Positions 24,619 through 38,657 of a stretch of DNA of 64,000 nt are shown piece after piece. The stretch is from Trichoplax sp. H2 (lineage: Eukaryota > Placozoa > Uniplacotomia > Trichoplacea). A program made the translations under genes and the position numbers. The notes beneath the pieces were generated by a model. It saw nothing but the letters and a program-made list of their open reading frames with translations. It was not told the origin of the DNA and made no database searches. The number at the start of each line of letters is the position of its first letter. Position 1 is the first letter of the stretch. The stretch is taken from contig NOWV01000001.1 of NCBI GenBank assembly GCA_003344405.1, positions 186,001 through 250,000 of the forward strand. Reading direction: 5' to 3'.

Positions 24619-24825
24619 CTACTTTATGCATGATGGTAGAGAGTCATTACTATCCCTAAATCGTATCAGGTTTTGCTCAACTAATGTATGGATGAATAAA
24701 AAAAATTTGGAGGCAATTTCTTTCAATTCTAAGATTTGCAACAAGCATAAGATAGACGGTAATGACAACAGTTGTTGTTCATCTTGGTGAACAACAACTT
24801 CATTCTTAGTAAGGAATAACTGCAT
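24619..24825 (-). pseudogene. Possible BTB-kelch (KLHL-type) fragment
   Basis: A 68-residue frame contains NEVVVHQDEQQLL followed by LCLLQILELKEIASKFF and NLIRFRDS. This resembles the stretch after the BTB core in KLHL proteins (Y-T-x-x-V-x-V, then N-V-x-x-L-L, then L-L-Q-L, then N-C-L-x-I-R-x-F). No intact BTB core precedes it, and stop codons interrupt the flanks. A stretch near 24.02-24.11 kb (minus) with W-x9-R could be a decayed kelch repeat. This is weak evidence; chance similarity is quite possible. Confidence 0.25.
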
Positions 24826-27800
24826 TGGTTGTTATTGAATTTGGTCATAGCGTATTAGCATCATATTTTACAAATGTACTTACAAACTGTTTTATTAGAT
24901 GTTTAAGGACAAAGCCATAAAAGAATTAAGCTGACCAACACCCAATTTATTCGCCTACCATGAATTATGGATACAAGAAACTTGATTATATGATATTATC
25001 GATCTATTCTGTCAATTAATCTGCTCCTGGCTATCAATGACTGATGATGTCACATTAATCCTCTAAATTATGCCACCTTTTATTTATTTCTACCAGTTAT
25101 TGTTGCTATTGCTTAAGATAGACAATACATCATTTTAACAACATGATGTTTTTCTAAATTTTTCTTCTCTTTGGACAATAGCTATTATTCAACATTATCA
25201 GAGTCATAGCTTTTAGCTTCGTCAGATGATTTGTATTAATATATACAGCATAGTCTAAAATGACAAATAAATACTATTCGCGTGTTTTCTAAAAAAATTA
25301 CTTGGATTACATCATGTGCTGTAATAAACACAGGCTTGTTTAATCAAGCCCAATTTCTCCTCTACTATTATTATGAGATATAAAGTGGTAGATGAGATCA
25401 ATAATGGTTGCATGTAAGCATTCAAAGGTGTTACTTGGTAAGATATTGAGCAACTTTAGATGTATTCCAACGTGTAATATTTGAAAATAGTATGAAGGTA
25501 GTAATTAAATCAAGTACAGTAAGAATTGATAGAACGGTACTGTCATTTTATTAGTAAATCTTAGTCGAGGCCGAATGATAATATTATCAAGGGAACTCTA
25601 ATGGTGTCTTAATATTTCTTAAATTCAAATCTTGCGAAGTCTTCATATTTCGAATACTTCCTAAAATATGGATTTTCTACTGCATAAAACTACCACTTAT
25701 ATAGTTTGAATGGAGCAATTTAATATCATCGATGCAACTGGTGCTTTATGGTCTTATTTCGTCATAAAACCTGATAACTTTACATTTTCACTCTTTACAC
25801 TAATTTCAACCTTTACCGCATCTTTTTTTTTACTGTATTGTAAAAGTTATTTCTACATAAAACTGCTGCCTAACATGACTACCACAGTAAATACAGAGAA
25901 ATAGTATAATATTGCAACATGGTCTTTAGGCTGATAATTGCTACATCTAGGTACCATAATGATGGTATTTATATCTTATACGATTAATGACTGAGAAAAC
26001 GGCAGATATCTATTCCTATAACCTCAGTATAAAGTAACAGAACAGAATAACCGATGATATTTTTAAAGTACTTCTTGAAAAATGTTAACTGTTATTCTAT
26101 CTGTAAACAGGGGCACTCGATCTTTATAAAAAAATATGAATCAGCGAAATAATAGAAGCGGTCTTTTTGATGTAGTAGCGAGTCTAAATATCAATTCGGG
26201 TGTTTGGGGTTGATTTTGGTCATAGTACGACTCCTAATGTTTTAAGATTATTACAGATAAGGTCAAAATTTTCACAATGGTCTATTTGAATGATCTAATC
26301 GATATCATAACCTCGTAAGCTGATTGATAAACTGCAATAGCACATATTAGCCTATATGCCGATGGGCATATTTCCGTCATAGATTTCGGATTTAAGCGTA
26401 TAAACCAGTGTTGTGCGGTTTATCTATAATTTGTTAATGTGGTACATGGTTTATAAATACTTGATATCCACCCTCTAATTTGCCACGTTGGCATTAATCT
26501 CGTTCATACTAATAACATTTTACGATAAGAAATCTATTTCTAGTTATACGATGATAGTAATATCTTGGAAGAAGTCTCAAGATCTGAGTCTAGAGTTGTC
26601 AGATATTCAATCTTGCCTTGTTAGGTAATAAAATATGAAACAGTTACCATATTTTGTGCTATTAAAAGCACCACTCTGTAGCAGCAAAATCAAGATGACC
26701 TCTGTATAGTATAGCATGCAGTATTGCATTTATTTTGGATATTAGTCGGCTTTTTTCCACTCCTACTTTTAAGTCAATATTGATTTCTTTCTTTCCTATC
26801 GATAGCATTACTCATCCCATGTAAATTTATTCCTTCCGTATTTTTTTAATATATCACTTTATAACAAAATAACCACGATAAAATAGCTTTACTTAAAACA
26901 TAAAATACGAAATTTACTCCAGAACAAGCTGAAGCAGAAACGAAATGCTTAGGGTTACTAAATGCATAATTTATGTAATTGGATAATGAAGCAGAATGAG
27001 TTTCTTAAATTAACGAACACATATGCAGTACCAATTTAACTTAACATACGATAAATTTTATACGATGATAATTTTAATTTTTTAGCATATAAGATCGGTA
27101 AGAAAGTAGGTTAGAAATGTTAATATTGATAAACAAATTAAAAACGTTTAAAGATGAAACCGCCACCGCTAATGCATATTTATATTCTGAGCTGGAAGTT
27201 TGACAAAGCTAAGCGCTTTCTTATAGTGGCTAAATCAGCAGATCTATATTTAAATTAATTATGTTGTTATTGTGATGTTGCCTATCTTCTGACATGATTC
27301 AAATGTCAATCATTTCAATCGCCTTTCTTGCTAAATGAATTTTATAATCTCATTCAGCTTAAAATAAACTTTGATGCTTGTGCCTACATAAATAGAGTAA
27401 TTGGCTAACATGTAAGATGAAGCATAATGATTACCGTAAGTATTGTATGCATAAGATGATTAACTCTCTAGACAGATTCCTTATATTCCTCATTATAAAA
27501 TTAAATCTAATAAATCCCATTACATAAAAAGCGATTAGATTAAGACTAAACTTTAAATATGTTAATAGCTAGAGACTGGAGCAGAATGAGCGTATTGATT
27601 AGTAAGCTAAACAGGATAGACGAACTCAAAGTAGACATCCCTCGAATTACACAAGCATTCTAAAATACCTTCAATTCTCACACTGCATTCTTCTGATTCA
27701 TTATCTAGACCATATGTGCACACTTTAAGTCCAGCATAAAAGATTTTAAACGATATAGCGATACAAACTATGATCTCTAATATGCGAAATAAAGAGGATT

Positions 27801-28845
27801 CTTGAACTGAAGAGTAGATAATTACCGCACTAAAAGATAATAGCGACCTCTTTAAATTGATAGCTGATTTCGAGTTTATAATTTCGTTTTAGTTTATGGA
27901 TCTTATTCAATTAGGAGCTACTTCAACTGTTTAGTTTTTATCTCAGAATTGATGATTTAACACCAATAAATCCACAAATGTTGCCCGCTTCTAATAATCG
28001 TAGTATAATCGAAAGATAATCCTAGACAGATAAGTGAACGATCATCTGAAAGATGATAATGGCAAAATACGTCTATAGGATCTAACAATGGATTATAAAC
28101 TTACAACTTTCGAGTATTTTGAAACATTTAATGATATACATGCAATAAATTATTAATTGCATTTTATTTTATGGCATTTCTATTAATTATATTAAGGCAA
28201 TTAGGTTAACAAATATAAAAATTCACCGTTATAAAATGTAATACATAATTAATTCTACCAGTTAAAATATAATATACCGTATACCGTATAATTGACAAGT
28301 AGTCTGTGATGAATCGATCATTTTGGTAACCTTGGAAGTATATTACAGTTTAAAGAATGTAGGCATATGGATGATTTCAAAAGTATTTTGTATTTATAGC
28401 AAATGCAATCGGTATCGTTCGCAGAATGTCTGCGAAGAATATATGAGAAATAGTCAAAGAGCTAATAAATCCTGGGATCTAAATGTTTCATTTACATTCA
28501 CAACTACGTAATACAGTATAGAATAAACAAATGCATAAGACCTTGTACCTATGATAAATATTGGATAAATCTAACGGAACAATTGCACTTTACACTATTA
28601 TGATCCTGCCTTATTATACTTATACTCTAAAAAATAGATATACTGGCAGGTCAATCAAGTCCCTAATATTGTGTCAGAAACAAGTTGGGAAATATTGTTA
28701 TTTATGTACAAAGCTCAAGCTTTCTCTATTAGACAGTAAAATATTAGAACGTCAAGATTTGACCTACTGTACGTAATCATAGTTGTTACTATAAAATAGA
28801 TATAGCCTCTAGAATACGAAATTTATTTTTAAACAGCATCAGAGC
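24826..28845. other. AT-rich sequence, no gene model
   Basis: About 4 kb of AT-rich DNA downstream of BTBD19. ORFs such as 25710-25904, 28323-28511 and 28561-28776 (all +) have no recognisable similarity. Confidence 0.45.
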
Positions 28846-28851
28846 TTTATT
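28846..28851 (-). terminator. Polyadenylation signal of BTBD19
   Basis: AATAAA on the minus strand, 5 bases after the stop codon of the BTBD19 gene. The very short distance suggests a very short 3' UTR. Confidence 0.55.
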
Positions 28852-28856
28852 TCATT

Positions 28857-31325
28857 TTAAGAATAATTTGGCCGAGGCTTCGTTCCTGAACGTTTTGTCG
28901 TTAAAGGATTGCCTGCTTCCTTCTTCTTTAGAGCATGATATCGCCAAGCATAGGAAATATGTTCAATCTAAATTAAGACATAATATTATGATTAGTATAA
29001 CAAGAAATAAGTTAAGAAATACATACCATAGTTTAACACTTTCATTGAAAAAGACTATAGTTTAATCTGCTGTTGTTCATCAAGCAATTCCTTACCGGTA
29101 TTAAACGATCCGCTTTATTATCAGCTTCTACTACGGTTAGTTCTTCTGGAGTCAGCAATGGCAGTCTTATATGTTTGATTATGCCAAAAGCTACTTCAGA
29201 TACCTTCTTATCCAAGACCACCTAGTAAATGTGTGGTATAAATGAACTAAGATCAAATTTCATTCTTGGACTGTATATGTTATGTTAATCTATAAACGAG
29301 TTAATTACTAACGACTTTATAAGAGCATTGTTTACTATGTCTAATTGTTAGCAGCAAAGCTGACTTACAGAATTAACGGTTGCCCATTCTCGAACAGCTT
29401 TAATAATATCTACTTCATCAATATTCAGATTATTACTTGCAAGAGCCACAGCTAAAGCTTCATCTGACATCTCATGGAATCCTTTGGTCTTGAATACAGC
29501 CTATTTTAAGAATATTTTACTGATTATTGAGTTCAAGATTCATTTTGGGTAGGATTCCTCATTGCTGCATGGTATTAAGGTAGATTCAGGTTGAAAATAC
29601 ATAGCATACAAAAGCTATTATCTTTACAGTATGTAATTACAGTGTACCTTAGTATTGGATTCGATAAAACTTAGGCATTTCTTTTGAAGTTCGGCTTGGC
29701 CATAAGTGACTGCAGACTAAAGCGATATCGTATTTATTATATATTAATATGCTCAATATATACTATAGGTTACTTAATGTAAGCGTAGTCATGTTACCCA
29801 TCCTGTCATTAAGTATAGTATCTGCTTACCTGCATAGTTTCACATGCATTGTCAATAGTGATGGAATCGCTCATGAAATTAACACATATCTAGAATAGAT
29901 TTAATATTATCGATGATATTACATGACAAAGGAAGGCAAATACTATGTCTTACAAGGATTAAGTTTGTCCCGGCTAAGGCTGTACTTACCTTTGCCAAAT
30001 CACGCAAGCCGTATTCAATGGCTGATGCTAATACGTCAACAACCTTTATAAATTGAGTTGCAACGCATTAGTATTAGAAATATAAGGTAGTAAACGTCAC
30101 ATCTACCATTATATTTATAAATAGATACCTAATCATTATAACTATTTTAAAAAATAAGTAAACCTTACAAATATTGTATTTCATTATCTGAATTTAATGC
30201 TTGTATCAACTGTAAGTTTCTTACGTTTTTATCAGTTAAAGAGCAGCAATTGGTATAAATAAACTCTAACACAGCTAAAAAGGAATCAGGTTGTACATCT
30301 GATAGGATGTAAGGAACATCGTTATTTTCAATGGCTACGGAATTATCGTGAAACATGGTATCAAATACGTCACATCTATGAAAAAGCATAACAGATAGCA
30401 GATAATACTTAGATATTTAAGATTTAAAGTACTGTTAAATATGAAAAATTACGATACAGTTTAGTTACGAACAAATTTTAGAACTGAATAAACTATCATA
30501 TTTGTAATAATTTGATAATGAACGATAAAAAGATCAAGTTACCAAGCTTATTGATAAATGGTTTTACCTTGCAGATAAAATGCTTCTATGCGCATATATC
30601 ATTTGTTTGGTATCCCCAACTATAAACTTGATATCACTGTGAAATAATATGAACAAAATTGATTAAATATAAAATTATACAACAAATCCTACACTTAGAA
30701 ATAGAATGCATAAAGCAAGAGATTGGAGTGAATATGCAATTCTAGAATTCCGATGTTAATACATCTGCATATCTTGGAAACTAAGAAAACTTAATGCAAA
30801 CATTACAGAAATTCTATAATTTCATTTACAAAATGATGGAGACAGCAGTAGTTTCTATCGCTAATATGGATATATTATACACTGTACAGTATTTAACTCT
30901 AATTACAGACATGAGCTAGTAACTGAAAGATAAATAATCGAGTAAACTAGCTATCGCCATGATTATGAAATCACGACTAAATATCGTTCTATTTCTATTA
31001 CTAATACTAACATATTTTGGCATTGTGTTATCATGAAATTGTAATTATAATTATCATAGAGCATTAAGTGTTATCAACAATTTATTAAGGATCAGTAGAC
31101 TTACCTATACTCTGACTTATTGACTAGCTTTTTCATTTCGGCTGCAAATCCGATAGGATTGCCGTACAAACCTTCGCCTTTCTGGCTATTTGTATTATTT
31201 TCCGTCATTTTATTAGTCCTACTAGACGAGGTCCTATGTATTTGATAAGCCTTGGAATGAATGTTACTATCACTGTAATTACCAGCAGAGTTAGTAAAAA
31301 TTGTCGTCCTTTCTGGCACTATCAA
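28857..31325 (-). CDS. BTBD19: BTB/POZ and BACK domain protein, BTBD19-like
   Basis: Nine minus-strand exons: 31105-31325, 30568-30636, 30225-30375, 29990-30043, 29830-29889, 29648-29716, 29369-29500, 29096-29221, 28857-28967; 330 residues, all phases consistent. Exons 2-3 form the BTB core (SDIKFIVGD, YAHRSILSAR, FLAVLEFIYTN). Exons 4-8 form the BACK part (VLASAIEYGLRDLAK, CETMQ, KCLSFIESNTK, GFHEMSDEAL, REWATVNS, KHIRLPLLTPEEL, LIP). The last exon reads IEHISYAWRYHALKK and a basic tail. This matches the vertebrate BTBD19 order closely. BTB-BACK proteins without kelch repeats are usually CUL3 adaptors; for BTBD19 itself the role is not known. The first Met (31325) gives a Ser/Thr-rich leader; the Met at 31208 is an alternative start. 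Confidence 0.9.
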
Positions 31326-32654
31326 ATCAGATTGATGTATGTAATCAGAAATAGGAGAGATTTAATCAACGCTAAGTTATCTTCTTCGTCTATTAATGCA
31401 AGGACTCCCTAGTAGTATCGTCTGTTGTCTTGACAACATGAGTTCAAGAAACACGCTACCTGTGCGCATGCGGAGTTCTCTAAATAGTCGATGGTTCATT
31501 CTATAGTGGTCAGACAGCTTTATCAAAGCAAGGTCTTCTACTATGAACTATAAGCTATGTTTGAGCGTCCACACTATCGCTGCTGGCTTGAGCTGTACAA
31601 TATTATCATCATTTCAGTGCCATCTTAATTAATGAATTGATTTATAAACTAGTTTTACCATTTGTTATTATTTTCTGCAAATATGCAGTACGGTATAATG
31701 GCATCAATATGGAGAAAAGTAATTCTATAGATAAGAAGCCCAGCTGCACACTCTGAGGTCATCATCATGATACAAAAACATAATCTAAGACGTAGAAACG
31801 AACTACGATGCACAAAGTTTACTCTGGATCCATTTCGAATACTAATATTTTAAAGCTTACCGCCTCTAGAATGAGCAGTACACATCACATGGTATGTAGT
31901 AGCATAGACTACTAGATATATCAAGATGCATCTAGTAAGTCCATGGCAGTAGAGATCCAATCAATGTAGTTATACTAAAATATCAAATGTGTACTGTAAG
32001 TAAGTCTACCAACGAAATCGCAAACTACTGATTTAAATACAGCTACAGCCTCTGGAACGAGCAATACACCTTACTTGATGTGCAGAAGAGATCCGATCGA
32101 TGTAGTTATTCTAAAGTATCATATGTGCACTATAAGTAAAAGTCTATCTACTACTAAGTCGCGAACTACTGATTTGAATAATAATAATATTATGTAGCTT
32201 ACAGCTTCTAGAATGAGCAATACACCTTACTTGGTATGCAGTAGAGATCCAATCGATGTAGTTATACGAAAGCATCAAATGTGTACTATAAGTAAACTCT
32301 ATAGACTAAGTCACGAGCTACTGATACAGTAGCTATTTAGCACGGTGCTATTGTTTACATAAGTAAATGCTAATAGGAGGCGTTGCTCTCACTCTGGTGC
32401 AGGATGCATAAGATTGGATTCAGTTATTGTGCAGCAATTATTTTAATCTCTAGTAAATGGGAAAGTTAAGCAAGCGATCGACGAACTACCTCGAATGCCA
32501 TGATAAAGAATTGAGTATCTCTTAGGAATGGAGAATGATAATGTAGAGGATAGATAAAGTTTGCATACAGCAAAACGCAAGTAGTTATACATTGATTAGT
32601 ACGGCATGACTGCCGCATTGCTAAACGACAATTTGATCGTATAGGATTGCAAAA
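31326..32654. other. Divergent spacer between BTBD19 and aminopeptidase O
   Basis: Head-to-head intergenic region of 1.3 kb that must contain both promoters. Most of its right half is a three-copy repeat (listed separately). No gene seen. Confidence 0.6.
31851..32335 (+). repeat. Three tandem copies of a 140-190 base unit
   Basis: Units at about 31851-32037, 32041-32193 and 32194-32335 share CTCTAGAATGAGCA, GTAGAGATCCAATC, GATGTAGTTATAC, ATCAAATGTGTACT and a final ACTACTGATT block. The first unit carries an extra insert of roughly 35 bases. A related piece (AAGTCCATGGCAGTAG) occurs near 51.92 kb. The repeat fills the promoter spacer of two divergent genes. Confidence 0.75.
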
Positions 32655-35600
32655 ATGGCTGACAACAGTCAAGATTTGGGAACGGATTTGCCATTATCAT
32701 CTAACGTTGATCAGATATTAATCCATCATTATGTATTAAATTTGGAAATTGATTTTGATAGTCGTATTATCCATGCTTCGGTAATTCTTGTATTGCGAGA
32801 AACTAGCAAATTGAAAGCTCTCAATGTCCCATTACAGAGCATTTCTTTGGATTGTAAAGATATCAAGATTGAATCCGTTTGGGAAATTCATGACTATCCC
32901 ACAACCATTATCGATCACCTATGTTCTCCTATACCGTGCTATCAGCGTCGTCAAATGAACTCAGATCAATTTAATAAGTTATATCGATTGTCGAACGATG
33001 CCAAATTGAAAATACGGCTCAATTATCACATAACAAAATGGTCTATAAATATAATGCCCAAGACAGACTGTGGACACAATTTACATGAAAGACAACCTTG
33101 GCAGCCTCGATGTATTTGCATTAATTATGAAACCAACCCTCAAGGTGGATCATTAACATGGGCTAAGGATCAGAACGAAGGGTAATCTAAATTATCTTAT
33201 ACTAAATACATGTAGAATAGGTCATGCAGACACTCTATTATCGTCATGTATTGTAGAATAGATATCGACAGGGTATAACTGTAAATTAATCCAGTGTTAA
33301 TCCCTAATGTTACGCAAACCTTGGTAGTCCTTGTGTCTTTAGCCAAGGTGCAGCTTTCAACAATAGATCACTTTTTCCATGCCAAGATCATCCTACAATA
33401 ATTGCTACGTGGCAGGCAAGTGTAAAAGTAAAGTCAAACTATACTGTGGTGATGAGTAGCAATAACGTATGGAGTGAACAAGCAGAAGGTTTGTACTCTC
33501 ACTAATATACATACATGTATATTGATTAATTGTCATGATAATAACTTCATTCATACACGTACTTATAATTACTTTATAGATTATACGATGTTTCATCACA
33601 TCATGCTTTTGCCAGTGCCTTGTTCTGTCATCGCTTTAGCTGTTGGTTCGTTTGCATCAAGTTTGATCAAGGTTGTGGACCGGCCAAACATAAACTACAA
33701 TGATCAAGCTCTAAATTCTAAATCGCATCAAAAATACACCCCTGAAAACAATCCAATAATCTGCAGAATTTACTCAGCTCCCATATTAATTGATATTGCA
33801 TATGAGAAACTACTAGACTCAGCTGCTAAATACTTAGTTACTGCACAAACGATGCTACTAAGCTATCCCTTCGATAAGTTAGATATAGTTGTCTTACCGA
33901 GATGTTTTGGATGTCTTGGATTAGCAAGGTATACACTCCAACCATAAACTATTATTTTTACATTAGAATTTTAGATATTACTATATATACATTGTAAGGG
34001 TGCATAACTAAATCTTCTACATTTTAATCCAATCATGGTCAACGTTAATTTACTATGTATTTGAATTTACATAGAGCTTTGTATTTTATATGTTATATTG
34101 TAATTTTGATTAGATGCTCTTATTTCAGTCCTTGCTTGATTATGGTGTCTCCGTCATTGCTTCCTGGTGAAGAATGCCTTAGCTATCGATTAGCTCATGA
34201 AATTTGTCATTTCTGGTTCGGAATTCTTATTGGTCCAACAGATTGGACTGAAGAATGGTTTAGTGAAGGCTTTGCAACATATCTAGAAGACAGAGTTCAT
34301 TGTAAAGCATGTTTGGTGCGTATGACCTATCATATACTCCTACGCGCTCTCTACTTCAATTAGCTTTTATAAGTTGGTTTAAATTTATTAAGTCTGCCAA
34401 CCATGCGGTACGTATAAATACTAACATATTACTACGATTTGGCCCCATGCTATACAAAGATGTCCGAGCAAGATACTTTAAACTATATCGAAATATGTTG
34501 TAATTTGAGATATCGCAGTCTGAAATCTGAACTTGAAAATACGGATTTATCACTTCAAGAATTACGGTAAATGGTTATTACTTGTTAGAGATATACGTAA
34601 CTTCAATTGACTGTGCAGTCATTTAGCAGATGCATAGCGTATGATAATAAACTCTTGATTTCAAAATCTTTAGACCCAAAACAACAATGATGAATGGAAA
34701 AGGTATAGGTATAGAACTAAAGTTCAGTCTAGCGTATCACTTCAAAATGCAATTTGCAATGACGTTAAGATTTATCTATTGGAACCTTTAGATTCCGTAA
34801 CTGGTATCATAAAGAGCGCATTGGAACCTGTTAAATCATTTCTGCAAGTGCATTACCTAAAGGTATAGCAGGAATAATACTATTACTTATCCTATTAATA
34901 ACTCAAATTTTTAATAAAGATATACATTTTTAGAGAGCTTTCAACAAAGTTAATTTCCTCATAGTCATCTAATGTTGTCATCTTTCTAATATTGGCCGTT
35001 CATACGTACACCCTAAGCCAAAGCTTAGGCCCTATCTTACGCTTTTAAAATTCGAGCTCACCTAATACTCCAATTTTTAAGAATCGCTTCATCCGAAAAT
35101 AATTTCAAGTTATTAAAGTTCTTGATTGGTTTTGCTAGGGATATTTTCTACTCTATTATCTGTCAAAAATTGTTGGACATAATCAATTTGATGACTATAT
35201 ACGTTCTTTCGTAAATAAATACTGTTTTCAACATGTTAATTGCAAGGTAATTTATAGAACGTGAACAACTTAATCTGGCAGTTTCTATGGTGTACTAATA
35301 TGGATTGGTTAATGAGTTTTCGATTAATTTATCCTGGTTCTTAATTTTTTATATTTTTTAGGAAGTTTTTGACTATTACTTCGATTTCTTTCCCAAGTTG
35401 AGGTTAACTAATCGTCGCATTACCTGTAATACTAATTTAAAACTAATATGAACATAATGTTATTAACAAAGTTATATTTTAAACTGTACTTTAGAAATCA
35501 GGAAGTTACTATACGTGCTACTATTAAAGAATGGCTAGACAATGCTGGACTTCCAGAAGTAAATTTATTACAATTTAGAACACATACGCTTAAGAACTAT

Positions 35601-36708
35601 ATTTTAGGATTACAAAGTCCTGATTAGGTGAACTACTTTGTTGTAGCAAATAAATCTTCAAAATTTTGAATGTATGGGAAATAAACTTTACTTGCAAGTT
35701 CATAACGAGGTATCTATCTCATAATTATTCTGCATTGTACCTAGAACTGCCGTTAATGCTTACGGATATTTAATTACACAAGAGTTTACAATTGTAAATC
35801 TTTGAAATTTTCAGTATAAAAGGTGGATTAGATTAAATGAATATAACAGACGAAAACCTCGTCGTATCTATCGTGGCAGCCGAAAACGTCGAAAAGCCTT
35901 AGCCGATAACTTACCATCTATAGCCAATGTAAGTAATATATAAAAGCACCTTAATAATTCATAATCATGGAAAGACATAGCTATGTTTCTATTCGAACAA
36001 GATTATTACTAGATTGTAGCAGGACGGATTTCACCGACGTCCACTTCTATAAATTTTAAAAATATTTATAGCTGCCACAATACTAATTTGTTTTTTATAA
36101 TGTCTTTTTTAAAGTTATCAATCAAGCAGATTATCTTGCTTCTTGAAATGCTATTAGAAATTGAGTGTTTAACTATAACGACATTAAAGAAACTTTGCCA
36201 GTATTATCATCTTGAAAATGCAAACCCAGAAGTATCTACTTAATCTCTATTCACTTTTGGTGTTGTTTTTTGCTTTGTAGTACTGATTTTCTTTTATTGT
36301 AATACTAGATTCGTCATAGATGGTGCGAACTAGTCATTAAACATAGGTAAAATCTCTTTTTATAGTCATTTATGTATTAGTTCAAATAGTTTATACACGC
36401 TATATTAACTGCATGTTTCATTTATTAATTATTCTAGATACATCAATGGATACAAAAACATCGAAAACTTGCTAATAGAAGATCAGGTAAGTCAATCTCT
36501 ACGCTTATAACTAAATTTGTTATAACTGTTTGCCAAAGTAAGGCGTTGCAATACTAAATTATTCTTTTAACAGGGCATGGGGATATATTTATATGGAGAA
36601 CTGGTCCTATACGATCTTAAAGATTTAGCCAGTAAAATTTATGTAGGTATACAACACGAAATGGATCGAGATGCTACAGCTATAGTTGCTGAACTCTTAT
36701 CGTCATAA
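32655..36708 (+). CDS. AOPEP: Aminopeptidase O (M1 zinc metallopeptidase)
   Basis: Fourteen exons: 32655-33181, 33328-33488, 33580-33928, 34129-34315, 34460-34566, 34733-34862, 35139-35246, 35362-35402, 35495-35558, 35815-35928, 36115-36231, 36309-36346, 36438-36486, 36574-36708; 708 residues. The zinc site HEICH followed after 18 residues by Glu (WFSEGFATYLED) is intact, as is TWAKDQNEG and the TWQASV strand of the N-terminal M1 domain. Exons 10-14 give the basic stretch (RRKPRRIYRGSRKRRK) and the ARM-like C-terminus (IRHRWCELVIKHR, MGIYLYGELVL). AOPEP removes N-terminal residues from peptides (vertebrate enzyme acts on angiotensin III). Exon 6 acceptor was chosen at 34732 because the nearer AG (34673) gives either a wrong phase or a stop; this is the least certain junction. 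Confidence 0.9.
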
Positions 36709-38657
36709 TTTATTTCTCCTATGTCTGAGAGTACTATCAATATTATATTCGATACATTTAAGAAACGTTAAGATGTATAGTTTAAATTATCATAATATGA
36801 TACTTTATGTCATGCCAATTCTAATAATAAGGAATTTAGGTAATAAATGCTTATGTATACGTTTTGAAAATCGATTAAACTTGGAGTGGTTGCTATAGAA
36901 GCTGATGACATCTCTATATGTGTAACAAAATTTTTAATGTATGCTGTTCATTACATACCGTAACAAAAGATCAAAAGGCATATACTTGATACTTGTTTTT
37001 CAGGAGTGTTGATTTAAAGAAATAGTTTTACTATTTTTGATACTATGCCTGGGTTTGTCTAGACTCAAACAATTAGCCTATGCTGAGTATTTAATAATGC
37101 ATTAAGCTACTGAATTAAATGCAATAGCAGCTGCTCTTAGTTAATTCTCGATAAATACTTATTTTGATACAGTTTGTTTTTTAACCGTAAATATTGGGTA
37201 AGGATTGGTATTCGATAAAAGTTATGCAACGGAGCCTCTGTCTAGAATAATGGGTCTTGTAAGTCGATAGTAGTTTTGCAACAGTATCTATACTGATTGA
37301 TTGGGGATATATAGTAATGGCATTATTTACCACTGATTTTAGACATCAGACTATTGAGTTAGATAGGATATTGATTCGTTCCCTGTTTAAATAATGATCA
37401 CCACTAAATGGTGCTCCACAATATCTATACGTATCTATTGACTACATCACTTTATAGAATATGCTTATACCGATAATGATTTCACGCTAAATGAACTATT
37501 ATTTACTGAGATATTTACATATATTTGAATAGCAGAACTTACTTCAGGATATTTTGTATTTATGCTACTAGCAATATATCACTTCACAATAATTTAAGCT
37601 ATCTTTTTATTAAAGCTATTCATGTAATAGTAACTTGCAAAAAGGCTTATAATATATGAAATATTGACATAAACATCCATATAACTCAATCTAATCGCTT
37701 ATATAAGCTATACATTAATCCACTAGAAACATATGAGAATATTTAGGATATGTAGAAAGTTAACAAACGCGAGATGTTGCTATACCAGTCGTAAACGCCC
37801 ATATTCTAATTTGTCCGAAGCACAGTCAAATTTGGTGCTTCCATTTCCGATATTATAAAGAAGGCAATTTGTACTCCCTATGTGGTCTGTCTACTCCAAA
37901 ACAAAAAGTTATTGTTGTAGTAGTAAGAAAATCGTGGTGGTAGGGGCAATATTATATTCTAGCAGAGTACCGCAGAGACATGGCGACACCACTAATTAAG
38001 AATAACGTCAAAATACTACATATATGTATAGGTGAACTTATATCAGCGTTAAGAATATTTTGATAGAAAATATCAAGAAGTACTGTGAATACAGCCTAGA
38101 TAATGATGTTACAGACTGGCTTTGATTGTATTGATGTTAATTATTTGCTATGGTACGGTACTTAGGCAGGAAAATGTTAAGTAAGTAGGAGAAATAACTC
38201 CACCGGCTAGTCTTAATTGAAAGGAACTTAGTCATAGGTTATAATTGCTGCCCTTCTTTCTCTTGATAATTTAAAGTATAGTGCACTCGAAGTACCACTT
38301 ATTAACTTCTCATTAATCAAGCAAAACATTATGATACAAATATAACGAACTAAAATCAATGTAATCGACTTTCATCCGTTACAATCGCTGTTCTTCTCCT
38401 TTGATAGTTTGAAATTAACATCTGAAAGTACTGCTAACTTATTCGTAACCAATTTCGATCGCTTCCCTTAAAGTTATTATTCAATAAAAAAGCAGATCTA
38501 CCAATATAGTCCTTATAAAGAAACGCTAACGCGACATTGTGTAGTAACAATTAGACCAACTTCATTAACTTTTTAATATCAGCCTTTAATCACTTGGAAT
38601 ATCTACTATAGGTTTACTTTTTAGATCAATTTATACCATAACAACTTGGATTATATC
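36709..38657. other. Spacer before UROD copy A
   Basis: AT-rich, about 1.9 kb, no gene recognised. ORF 36686-36898 starts inside the last AOPEP exon in another frame and is a shadow. Confidence 0.5.

Noticed and set aside
34309-34503. ORFs continuing past AOPEP exon 4
   Set aside because: They read into the intron and, in another frame, over exon 5; the donor at 34316 gives an exact-length alignment to vertebrate AOPEP instead.
34674-34732. AOPEP exon 6 starting at the AG near 34673
   Set aside because: It needs phase 0 or leads to a stop in the incoming phase; the AG at 34731-34732 restores the frame leading to FLQVHYLK.
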